Below, piece by piece: positions 44,860 through 52,496 of a stretch of 64,000 nucleotides of DNA. Made by a program: the position numbers and the translations under genes. This stretch comes from Fundidesulfovibrio soli (lineage in GTDB: Bacteria; Desulfobacterota; Desulfovibrionia; Desulfovibrionales; Desulfovibrionaceae), in the NCBI RefSeq assembly GCF_022808695.1, contig NZ_JAKZKW010000009.1:62001-126000 (forward strand). The letters run 5' to 3'. Numbering within the stretch: position 1 is the stretch's first letter; every line of letters starts with the position of its first letter. Below the pieces are notes generated by a model. The model was not told where the DNA came from. It did not search any database and saw only the letters and a list, made by a program, of their open reading frames with translations.

Positions 44860-45224
44860 AACCCAGGAGAACCATAAAATAATACATTGTAATCGCCTCA
44901 GGCCTGCAACTCTTGCATGATGCATTATAACTCTGGGCAGCCGCGGAGGTTAACAATGGCCAATCTCAACCTATTGCCCCGGTCACCACCAAGTTCAGGA
45001 TGCAATGACGGCTAACGTACTTGAGGGATGAATCGGGATCGGTCACCTTTGAAGTCTAGTCCACTCGAAACCTGCGCTAGCGGTCCAGATCGTGGCGCCG
45101 AGGGAAGCGTTTGCCTCGGCGCCACGTTCACGCTAAGCATCTGCTGCGACGCGTCCACGGGCTGGGCGCCGCGCCTGCTCCGCGCGCTGATCCGGGGCGA
45201 AACCGTGACGAAACGGCGGTTGAG
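44860..45224. other. Intergenic region with a 19-codon frame and a possible insertion-sequence end
   Basis: A GGAGG precedes an ATG at 44956 that opens only 19 codons (stop at 45013), perhaps the stub of a truncated gene. The stretch from about 45028 to 45062 (ATGAATCGGGATCGGTCACC and following) resembles outer ends of IS21-type elements, but I cannot confirm it. The perfect hairpin at 45091 is listed separately. GC content rises to the genome level from about 45060, marking the right border of the AT-rich island. Confidence 0.45.
45091..45126 (+). other. Perfect 13-bp hairpin in the leader of the 45225 operon
   Basis: CGTGGCGCCGAGG (45091-45103) pairs exactly with CCTCGGCGCCACG (45114-45126), leaving a 10-nt loop. 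There is no T-run after it. It lies 99 bp before the first gene of the aminotransferase/MFS operon and may shape its leader RNA or bind a regulator. Confidence 0.6.
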
Positions 45225-46532
45225 ATGGACACCATTCTTTCCCTGGAGACCCCACCGGAGATCGGGTACGCCCGCGTCCTGACCTTCGCAGCCGAGACGC
45301 TGGCCCGGTCGCGGGGGCTTGCGGCGCGCGAGCAGACACGCTTCCAGCTGGCGGTCGAAGAGTTCTTCACCTACCTCGCCAAAACCGTACCCGGCCATGC
45401 CCCCATCAAGACCGTCCTGACGGGCAAGCCCTACCAGGTCTGCGCCTCCATCCGCTTCAAGGCGGCCAATCTGTGCCTGGGGGCGCTCAACGCGTGCTGC
45501 CCCGCCGCTCCGGCGGGCGACCTCGAGGCCGGGGAGCCCCTGAGCCTCATCCTCGCGGGGCGTGTGGCCGACCGGTTCCGCATCGACTGCGAGGGCGGCG
45601 ACGCGTTCGTCCTGCACGCCGAGGTGGACAAGGTCTATCCCAAGGCCGACACGCCGGACCAGCACATCATCATCCGGCCGCCCTACCGCGCGGCCGCCCA
45701 GGACGACCCGGGCCTGCTCGTGCTCGCGGCGGGCCTGGCGGCGGCCAGCTACCCGGCTTGGCACTGCCCGGCCAGCTTCCAGACACCCGGGAAGTTCGCC
45801 GACATGAGCCAGGCCGGCAGGTTCCAGAGCATCATGGCCCTGGACGCGGCGTCCCATCCCGCGGGGCTTTTGTGCTGGACCAGGTCCGGCGACAAGGGGT
45901 TGTCCTTTTCAGGCCCGTTCGTGTTCGCGCCCCCCGAGGACGGAGCCGAGGTGGCCCGCTTGCTCATGGACGCGTTCCTGGCAGCCGTGGCCCGCGAAAC
46001 CGCCGAGATCGTCTTCAGCGAGCGGGCCACGCCGGACACCCCACCGGGCTACTTCGAGCCCCTGGGGTCGCTCACCCTGCACGCCCCGGGCGGCACGATC
46101 GAACAGCCCGTACTGTACCGCCACCTGCGGGAAGACACGGGCGAGACGGTCTGGGCGGCCCCTGAACTCGCGGATTTCCTGCATGGCGCCTACGACCGGC
46201 TGGCCATGTGCCGCAACGTCATGACGGCCCACCCCGCGACCTCCGCCGAGCGAGAACGATCGCTCTTTTCGGCCACAGTGGACAAATACAAGGCGACAGC
46301 GGCGCTGCGCCCCTTGCTGGACGGCGAGGACACCCAAGCCAACCTCGCGGCCCACGTGGGGGCCTTGTCCGGGAAGGGCGTCGCGAACATCTTCCTCTAC
46401 ATCGACCTCTCCCGCTCCTGGGAGGCCGCATTGGCCGGGGCGGCCCTGCGGGCAGGTTTCAGGCCGAGGCTCGTGCTTCCCTTCGCGGGCCGCTCGGACG
46501 TCCTGGTGCTCCAGCATGACCAGGCTGATTGA
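45225..46532 (+). CDS. Degenerate RsbW-like ATPase-fold protein with GNAT-associated C-terminal domain
   Basis: The 435-residue protein starts with an anti-sigma/RsbW-like HATPase domain (about residues 1-130). The N-box glutamates are present in FQLAVEEFFTYL (Glu45-Glu46), but the Asn that coordinates Mg-ATP is Tyr50, so ATP binding is doubtful. The middle (about 150-300) is not assigned. The C-terminal ~110 residues (LAAHVGALSGKGVANIFLYID through LVLQH) resemble the last domain of the ACP-GNAT protein encoded at 52497; in other bacteria this domain occurs in fused RsbW-GNAT proteins. The ATG at 45225 has only a weak ribosome-binding site. The next gene overlaps its end by 17 nt. Confidence 0.62.
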   Translation: MDTILSLETPPEIGYARVLTFAAETLARSRGLAAREQTRFQLAVEEFFTYLAKTVPGHAPIKTVLTGKPYQVCASIRFKAANLCLGALNACCPAAPAGDLEAGEPLSLILAGRVADRFRIDCEGGDAFVLHAEVDKVYPKADTPDQHIIIRPPYRAAAQDDPGLLVLAAGLAAASYPAWHCPASFQTPGKFADMSQAGRFQSIMALDAASHPAGLLCWTRSGDKGLSFSGPFVFAPPEDGAEVARLLMDAFLAAVARETAEIVFSERATPDTPPGYFEPLGSLTLHAPGGTIEQPVLYRHLREDTGETVWAAPELADFLHGAYDRLAMCRNVMTAHPATSAERERSLFSATVDKYKATAALRPLLDGEDTQANLAAHVGALSGKGVANIFLYIDLSRSWEAALAGAALRAGFRPRLVLPFAGRSDVLVLQHDQAD

Positions 46533-47625
46533 CCTCGTCCCGCCCCACGTCCTGGGCTTCGAGAGCTACGTCCCGAGCCGCCCGGACGAGGTTCTCAGGC
46601 GCCAGTACGGTGTGGACGCGCTCCTGCGCCTCAACAACAACGAGAACGCCCTGGGGCCGCCGCAGGCCGCCCGCGAAGCCTTGGCGGCCTTTCCGCCCGT
46701 GCAGGGTGCGGTCTACCCCAACGGCGACTGCCACTTCCTGCGCGAGGCCCTGGGCCGCGCCTTCGGCAAGGACCCCGGGCAGTTCCTGGTGGGCAACGGC
46801 TCCTGCGAAGTGATCACCTCCGTCATCAAGGCGTTCTGCCAGCCGGGAGACGCCATCGTCACGGCGGACAAGACCTTCGCCGTGTACGAATGGGTGGCCG
46901 CCTTCTCCGGCATAGAGACCAGGCTGGTCCCGCTCAAGGATTACGCCCTGGACCCCGAGGCCATGCTCGAAGCCGTGACCGAACGGACCAAGATCGTCTT
47001 CGTGTGCAACCCCAACAACCCCACAGGCTCCTGGTGGGACAAGGCCGTTCTGGAGCGTTTCCTGGAAAGGCTCGCCGGGCGCGCGGTGGTCGTGCTGGAC
47101 GAGGCCTATCGCGAGTTCGCGGAGTCCCCCGACTTCCCGGACGGCATGGACGTGCTGGAGCGCCACCTCAACGTGCTCGTGTTCAGGACGTTCTCGAAGA
47201 TGTACGGGCTGGCCGCGTTGCGGGTGGGGTACCTGTGCGGCGCGGTCGAATCCGTGGACTTCGTGCGGCGCACGCACCTGGTCTACTCGGTCAACGCCCC
47301 GGGGCAGCTGGCGGCCCGGGCCGCCGTGGAGGACGGAGCCGCCCACGTCAAGGCCACGCGCAGGATGGTGGCCCAGGCGCGCGGGTACCTGCGGGGCGTG
47401 TTCGACTCGCTCGGCCTGGAGCACGTCTCGGGCGAGGGGAACTACATCATGGCCCGCGTGCCCGTCCCGGACACGCTGCTCTACCGGCTCCTGATGCGCC
47501 AGGGGGTGATGGTGCGCACCATGACGGGCTTCCGCTTCCCCAACTGGATACGGGTCACCCTGGCGGAGCAGCCCGCCATGGAGGCCTTCGCCGCGGCCTT
47601 GCGCAAATCCCTGGACGGCAGATGA
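46516..47625 (+). CDS. HisC-like PLP-dependent aminotransferase
   Basis: This class I/II fold aminotransferase of 369 residues is closest to histidinol-phosphate aminotransferases (and the related CobD decarboxylase group). LRLNNNENALGPP near residue 38, NPNNPTG at 166-171, the PLP-contacting Asp195 and Tyr198 in LDEAYREF, and the Schiff-base Lys228 in RTFSKMYGL are all present. Its operon position, between the RsbW-like gene (17-nt overlap) and an MFS carrier (ATGA overlap), argues for a role in a special pathway and not in histidine synthesis. The amino acceptor is not known. Confidence 0.88.
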   Translation: MTRLIDLVPPHVLGFESYVPSRPDEVLRRQYGVDALLRLNNNENALGPPQAAREALAAFPPVQGAVYPNGDCHFLREALGRAFGKDPGQFLVGNGSCEVITSVIKAFCQPGDAIVTADKTFAVYEWVAAFSGIETRLVPLKDYALDPEAMLEAVTERTKIVFVCNPNNPTGSWWDKAVLERFLERLAGRAVVVLDEAYREFAESPDFPDGMDVLERHLNVLVFRTFSKMYGLAALRVGYLCGAVESVDFVRRTHLVYSVNAPGQLAARAAVEDGAAHVKATRRMVAQARGYLRGVFDSLGLEHVSGEGNYIMARVPVPDTLLYRLLMRQGVMVRTMTGFRFPNWIRVTLAEQPAMEAFAAALRKSLDGR

Positions 47626-48842
47626 ACGATCCCGCCGTGGAAGGGCCGCAACGCCTCTTCACCTATGATTTCACGGTGCTCACCCTGGCGGCGGCTTTCG
47701 GCTTCTGCAACATCGCCGTCTTCTACGGGCTCGCCAGCTGGCTCGAGCGCATAGGTGTCGACCCAGCCTGGCGCGGGGCCGTGATCGCGGCCGAGCCGCT
47801 GGCCGCGCTACTGGCGCGGCCGGTGTTGAGCGCGCGGCTCACCCCCCGCCATGCGCTCGCCCTGGCGCGGATCTCCATGGCCGGCATGGGGGTCGCCCTG
47901 CCGTGCTACCAGTTCGCGCACGGGGTTCCCGCTTTGCTCGCCGTGCGCATCCTCCACGGATTGTCCTTCGTCTGCCTGGTGAGTTCGGTCATGACGCTGC
48001 TCGCCAGGGCCGTGCCTCCCCGGCTTGCCGGGCGGGCGTTCGGCTACTTCTCCCTGTCGTCCCTGGTGCCCTACGCCCTCATGCCGCCCTTGACGGAGTG
48101 GCTCCTGCCGCGCGTGGGGGGCGAGGCCCAGGCCTACGCCTGGACCGCGCTGCTGGTCCTGCCCGCCCTGGCGCTCATGCTGCCGCTCAGCGCGAGCCTG
48201 GGGCCCTCCGCGCTGTCCGGGGAGGAGTGCCGGCCCCCTTCCAGGGGCGACATCCTGAGCAACCTGGGCAGGCTACCGATCCAGCTGCTGCTCGGCTCCA
48301 ACCTGCTCGTGTTCGCCGCCACCACGCAGGTCTTCTTTTTCATGAAGCCGTATGCCCTCTCCCTGGGGCTGGCCGACCCGGGGCTCTTCTTCACGCTGTC
48401 CACCGCCGCGTCCATAGCCGTCCGGGTCCTCGCCGGGTCCTTCTACGACAGGCTCCCCCGGCGCGCGGCCGCCACGCTGGCCATGCTGGCCCTGGGCGCA
48501 TGCATGGCGTCGTTCCTGCCGGCCGGGGGCGGGGCGCTGTTCTTCGTCCTGGCCGGGGCCTACGGCCTGTGCCTGGGCGTGGCCCTGCCCCTGCTCAACG
48601 CCGCCATGTTCCTGGAGTCCGAGCCGCGCCTTCGGGGCATGAACATGAACCTGATGCTCTTCATGATGGACGCCGGGTATGTGCTGGGGCCGCTGGCCGG
48701 CGGGGCGCTCGTGGCCGGAGCCGGCGGCTACGGCGCGCTGTTCGCGGTCAGCGCGGCAAGCGCGCTGGCGGGTGCCGCGATGCTCGCGCCGCTGGCGGTC
48801 AGGGAGCTCAGGGAGCGACGCGGCGGCCGGCACGCACCCTGA
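47622..48842 (+). CDS. MFS transporter, probable exporter of the cluster
   Basis: The 406-residue protein has about 12 hydrophobic helices. It starts with the ATGA overlap with the aminotransferase stop, so it is translated with it. GRAFGYFSLSSLVPYALMPP and MNLMLFMMDAGYVLGPLAGG resemble the sugar-efflux/antibiotic-type DHA groups of the MFS. Its gene ends 67 bp from the convergent Mo-hydroxylase operon. An export role is inferred from its place in the cluster; uptake is not excluded. Confidence 0.82.
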   Translation: MNDPAVEGPQRLFTYDFTVLTLAAAFGFCNIAVFYGLASWLERIGVDPAWRGAVIAAEPLAALLARPVLSARLTPRHALALARISMAGMGVALPCYQFAHGVPALLAVRILHGLSFVCLVSSVMTLLARAVPPRLAGRAFGYFSLSSLVPYALMPPLTEWLLPRVGGEAQAYAWTALLVLPALALMLPLSASLGPSALSGEECRPPSRGDILSNLGRLPIQLLLGSNLLVFAATTQVFFFMKPYALSLGLADPGLFFTLSTAASIAVRVLAGSFYDRLPRRAAATLAMLALGACMASFLPAGGGALFFVLAGAYGLCLGVALPLLNAAMFLESEPRLRGMNMNLMLFMMDAGYVLGPLAGGALVAGAGGYGALFAVSAASALAGAAMLAPLAVRELRERRGGRHAP

Positions 48843-48909
48843 ACCTGCTTGCGGGATCAATGTTCCGGCGGCGGCACGCCCAAGGCAGGCGAACGCGGCG
48901 GGGGGAGGT

Positions 48910-49728
48910 TCAGACGGCGAGGCGCAGCGGGAGATTCCCGGCCACGGTCCGGCGGTACGCGGCGGTTGCTCGCAGATCGTCGATGGGCGAAATTTCTTCC
49001 CGAAGGGTCTCGCCAACGGCCAGGAGGGTTTCCCGGTCGAGGCGGCGGCCCGTGAGCATGGCCTCGGCGCGGGGGCAGCGCAGCACCGTGGGGCCGACGC
49101 TGCCGAGCGCCAGGCGCGCCGACGCGACGGTGCCCGAACCGTCCAGGCGGAGCACCGCCGCCAGGCTGACCACCGAGATGGCCAGGGCCTTGCGCCGCCC
49201 CACCTTTTCAAAATGCTGGACCTCTCCCGCTGCCGGGATGCGCGCCAGAACGGCCGACACGATCTCCCCCTCGCCGAGGGCGGTGCGGCCCGGCCCCAGG
49301 ATGAACCCGTCCAGGGGGACCCGCCTGGTCCCCTGCCTGGAGGCCAGTTCCACCACGGCGTCCAGGGCGTAAAGGGGCGGCAGGGTGTCCCCGGCCGGAG
49401 AGGCCGTGACGATGTTGCCCCCGATGGTGCCCATGTTGCGGACCAGCGGGGAGCCCAGCACGGAGAGCGCACGCGCCAGCACCGGCAACCCCGAAGCCGT
49501 CAGGGGGTGGCGCAGGAGACGCGAGTGCGTCTCGCACGCGCCCATGCGCAGGAGACCTTCCTCCTCGCGGATGCCCTGGAGGCCCGCGATGCGCTCCAGG
49601 CAGGCGACGCGCCCGGGCGCGCCACGGCGCGCCAACAGGTCCGTTCCTCCGGCCATGACCGCGAACCCGTCTTCCAACAGGGGCCACAACTCGGCCAGGG
49701 AGCCGGGACAGCGCACGTCAGCGTTCAC
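48910..49728 (-). CDS. Molybdenum hydroxylase FAD-binding subunit (CoxM/XdhB type)
   Basis: The 272-residue protein has the FAD-binding-5 signatures: VMAGGTDLLARR near residue 24 and the TIGGNIVTASPAGDTLPPL block near 102, which in this family holds the pyrophosphate-binding loop. A CO-dehydrogenase flavoprotein C-terminal domain follows (RRKALAISVVSLAAVL). It passes electrons from the Fe-S subunit to an acceptor such as NAD or a quinone. The start overlaps the Fe-S gene by 4 nt. This is the last gene of the minus-strand operon. Confidence 0.92.
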   Translation of the reverse strand: MNADVRCPGSLAELWPLLEDGFAVMAGGTDLLARRGAPGRVACLERIAGLQGIREEEGLLRMGACETHSRLLRHPLTASGLPVLARALSVLGSPLVRNMGTIGGNIVTASPAGDTLPPLYALDAVVELASRQGTRRVPLDGFILGPGRTALGEGEIVSAVLARIPAAGEVQHFEKVGRRKALAISVVSLAAVLRLDGSGTVASARLALGSVGPTVLRCPRAEAMLTGRRLDRETLLAVGETLREEISPIDDLRATAAYRRTVAGNLPLRLAV

Positions 49729-50210
49729 TTCGTTTCCTTTCCCATGGCCTGGGCCGCATCCATCACCGCATCCACGATCTTCACGTACCCCGTGCAGCGG
49801 CAGAGGTTGCCCGAAATCGCCTCGCGCGCCTCATGGCGCTGCGGGCTGGGGTTGCGGGCGAGCAGCTCGGCGACAGCCACGGTCATGCCCGGGGTGCAGT
49901 AGCCGCACTGCACGGCTCCGGCGGCGGCGAACGCCGCCTGGATGGGGTGGGGGTCATCGATGGTGCCGAGGCCCTCGGCCGTGACGACCTCGCGCCCTTC
50001 CAACTGGGCCGCCAGCATCAGGCAGGAAAGCCTGGCCACGCCGTCCACCAGCACGGCGCAGGCCCCGCACTCGCCCGAGCCGCAGCCCTCCTTGACGGCG
50101 GTGAGCCCCAGATCCTCGCGGATCAGGTCCACCACCCTCCTGCCGGGGCTGGTCTCGATGCGGACGGGTGCACCGTTCAGGGTGAACGTCAAAGTCACCA
50201 TCCCGCTCAT
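49725..50210 (-). CDS. Molybdenum hydroxylase 2Fe-2S subunit (CoxS/XdhC type)
   Basis: The 161-residue protein has both [2Fe-2S] sites of the family: a plant-ferredoxin-like cluster with CGSGECGACAVLVDG (about residues 43-57) and a helical second cluster with CGYCTPGM and NLCRCTGY. It carries electrons from the Mo centre to the FAD subunit. It overlaps both neighbours by 4 nt, so the three subunits are made together. Confidence 0.95.
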   Translation of the reverse strand: MSGMVTLTFTLNGAPVRIETSPGRRVVDLIREDLGLTAVKEGCGSGECGACAVLVDGVARLSCLMLAAQLEGREVVTAEGLGTIDDPHPIQAAFAAAGAVQCGYCTPGMTVAVAELLARNPSPQRHEAREAISGNLCRCTGYVKIVDAVMDAAQAMGKETK

Positions 50211-52489
50211 GGTTTTTCGCCTCCCATCGCCTCAAGCACCTCCTGCGGGTTCACGGGCAGCCGCCGCGCGACAAGGCCGACGGCGTCCTCCAGGGCCTGG
50301 GCCACGGCCGGGGCCGGGCCGTGCACGCCCACCTCGCCCATGCCCTTGAGGCCGTGCGGGCCGGTGGGCTCGTCGCCCTCCACGCTGACGCACTCCAGGG
50401 GGGGCAGGTCCAGCGCGGTGGGGATCAGGTAGCGGTCCAGGCCGTCCGCCCGGATGAGCCCCTCCTCCACGTGAAGGTCCTCCAGCAGGGCGAACCCGGC
50501 TCCCTGGGCCGCCGCGCCCTGCACCTGGCGTTCGACCCCCAGGGAGTCGAACACGCGCCCGCACTCCACGGCGGTGACGCAGCGCACGAGCTCGACCTGC
50601 CCGGTCAGCTCGTCCGCCTCCACGGCGCAGACGCACGCCCCGTGGGAATACATGCGGTGCGGAAAGCCCAGCCGAAATTCCTTGCCGGTGTCCGGCGGAT
50701 TCTCCACGACGGGCATGACGAACTGGTCGATGCAGATGCGGTCGTCGCGCTGAAGCATGGACCCGATCTGGGAAAGGGAGACGCTGCGCCCCGTGGCCTC
50801 GTCCACGACCGCCCCCGGCCTAATCGCCAGGCGGTCCGGTTCATCGGCCAGCAGAAAGAGCGCGGCCCGGGCCTTGAGCTTCTCCCGCATGGCCCCGCAG
50901 GCCTTCAGCAGCGCGTTGCCGAACGTGTAGGTGGTGCGGCTGGCCGAGGAGGACCCCGCCGGCAGGCACAGGCGGGTGTCCGGCTGGACGACCTCGATGG
51001 CGGCGGTCTCCTGGTTCAGGGCCTCGGCCGCCATGAGCGCGAACGCGGCCGCGTTGCCTTGCCCCATGTCCGGCACGGAGTTGAAGACGCGGAACGTCCC
51101 CCCCTTGGTGAGTTCGAGCTTGGCCGCAGCTGCGTCCGGCAGGCCGCGCCCGTAGCCCATGGCGTTGAACGAGGCGGCGATGCCCACCCCACGGCGCTTG
51201 CAGGCCGGGGCCTGGGCCTTCCAGGCGTCCCTCTCCTTCCAGGCCGGATGGGCCATGACCGCCTCCAGGCATTCGGCCGCGCCCGCAGGGGACTCCATGG
51301 GCACGCCCGCGCAGTTCAGGTCACCCGGGCGCAGGGCGTTTTTCAGGCGGAGTTCGGCGGGGTCCATGCCCAGGCGCTGGGCCAGGCTGTCCATGGCCCG
51401 CTCCACGGCGAAGCTGGCCTGCGCGACGCCGAAGCCCCGGAAAGCGCCGCCCACGGGGTTGTTGGTGTAGGCGCAGGAGCCCTCGATGCGCGTATGGGGG
51501 ATGAGGTACGGCCCGCCCGCGTGCTCCATGGCCAGGGCCATGATCTCCACGGCCAGGTGGGCGTACGGCCCGGAATCGAACAGCATGGCGCAGTCCAGCG
51601 CCTGGAGCGTTCCCTGGCGCGAGGCCCCGAGCCGCACGCGCACGCGTGCGGCGTGGCGCTTGTAGCCAGCCAGGAAGGTCTCCCCCCGGCTCCAGCACAT
51701 CTTCACCCAGCGCCCGCCGCCGTGCAGGGCGGCCAGGGCCAGCAGGCACTGCACCGTCGCCCCGTCCTTGCCGCCGAAACCGCCGCCCAGGTAGGGCGCG
51801 CGCACGCGCACGCGCATGGGGTTGAGGCCGAGGGCGTGGCCGATCTCGAAACGGTCGCGGAAGGGTGCCTGGGTGGAGGCGGTCATCTCGATGCCGCCGT
51901 CGCGGGTCATCCTGGCCGTGCCGTTGGGCGGCTCCAGGAAGGCGTGCTCCTGCATGGGGGTCTCGAAGCGGCCCTCCACCACCACGTCGCAGCCGGCAAA
52001 GGCTGACGGCGCGTCGCCCTTCTCCACGAGGGCGTGGGCCAGGAGGTTGCCGCCCTCACGGCCGGAATGGACCAGCGGCGCCCCCGGCGCGAGGGCCTGC
52101 TCAGGGTCGAAGACCCCGGGCAGGGGAACGAGCTCCGTGCGGATGAGGGACAGGGCCCCGGCCAGGGCCTCCCGGCTCTCGGCCAGCACCAGGGCCACGG
52201 CGTCGCCCGCGTGGCGCACCGTGTCCGTGACCAGCACGGGCTGGTCCTTGTGCACGATGCCCTGCAGGTTGGCGCCGGGCACGTCCGCCCCGGTGAGCAC
52301 TGCCACGACGCCGGGCAGGGCGCGGGCCTCGCGCGTGTGCACGGCCACGACCCGGGCGTGGGGGACGCCCGCGCGCCTGGCCCCGGCCCAGAGGCAGCCC
52401 GGCGGGGCGATGTCCGTGCTGAAGCGCTCGGCCCCCACGGCCTTGGACATGGTGTCCCTCAGGGGAGGCCCGTTCCGGCGCGTCGCCAT
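50207..52489 (-). CDS. Molybdenum hydroxylase large subunit (xanthine dehydrogenase family)
   Basis: The 760-residue catalytic subunit binds molybdopterin-cytosine dinucleotide. PYLGGGFGGKDG (about residue 245), GAFRGFGVAQ (about 352) and the catalytic base Glu719 in KGMGEVGVHG are the three Mo-pocket motifs. Enzymes of this family hydroxylate heteroaromatic or aldehyde carbons using water, or reductively dehydroxylate aromatic acyl-CoA (4-hydroxybenzoyl-CoA reductase). The adjacent benzoate-CoA-ligase-like gene makes an aromatic substrate plausible. It starts 7 bp after the ACP-GNAT gene. Residues that select CO dehydrogenase (AYXCSFR) are absent. Confidence 0.93.
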   Translation of the reverse strand: MATRRNGPPLRDTMSKAVGAERFSTDIAPPGCLWAGARRAGVPHARVVAVHTREARALPGVVAVLTGADVPGANLQGIVHKDQPVLVTDTVRHAGDAVALVLAESREALAGALSLIRTELVPLPGVFDPEQALAPGAPLVHSGREGGNLLAHALVEKGDAPSAFAGCDVVVEGRFETPMQEHAFLEPPNGTARMTRDGGIEMTASTQAPFRDRFEIGHALGLNPMRVRVRAPYLGGGFGGKDGATVQCLLALAALHGGGRWVKMCWSRGETFLAGYKRHAARVRVRLGASRQGTLQALDCAMLFDSGPYAHLAVEIMALAMEHAGGPYLIPHTRIEGSCAYTNNPVGGAFRGFGVAQASFAVERAMDSLAQRLGMDPAELRLKNALRPGDLNCAGVPMESPAGAAECLEAVMAHPAWKERDAWKAQAPACKRRGVGIAASFNAMGYGRGLPDAAAAKLELTKGGTFRVFNSVPDMGQGNAAAFALMAAEALNQETAAIEVVQPDTRLCLPAGSSSASRTTYTFGNALLKACGAMREKLKARAALFLLADEPDRLAIRPGAVVDEATGRSVSLSQIGSMLQRDDRICIDQFVMPVVENPPDTGKEFRLGFPHRMYSHGACVCAVEADELTGQVELVRCVTAVECGRVFDSLGVERQVQGAAAQGAGFALLEDLHVEEGLIRADGLDRYLIPTALDLPPLECVSVEGDEPTGPHGLKGMGEVGVHGPAPAVAQALEDAVGLVARRLPVNPQEVLEAMGGEKP

Positions 52490-52496
52490 CGCGGCC

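Noticed and set aside
40811-45224. Integrative element with tRNA-Pro as attachment site
   Set aside because: I looked for a second copy of the tRNA 3' end to the right of the island and for an integrase gene and found neither, so a true att site is not supported.
45028-45282. 84-codon frame before the RsbW-like gene
   Set aside because: It runs through the perfect hairpin, shows no family features and overlaps the start of the next gene in a different frame.
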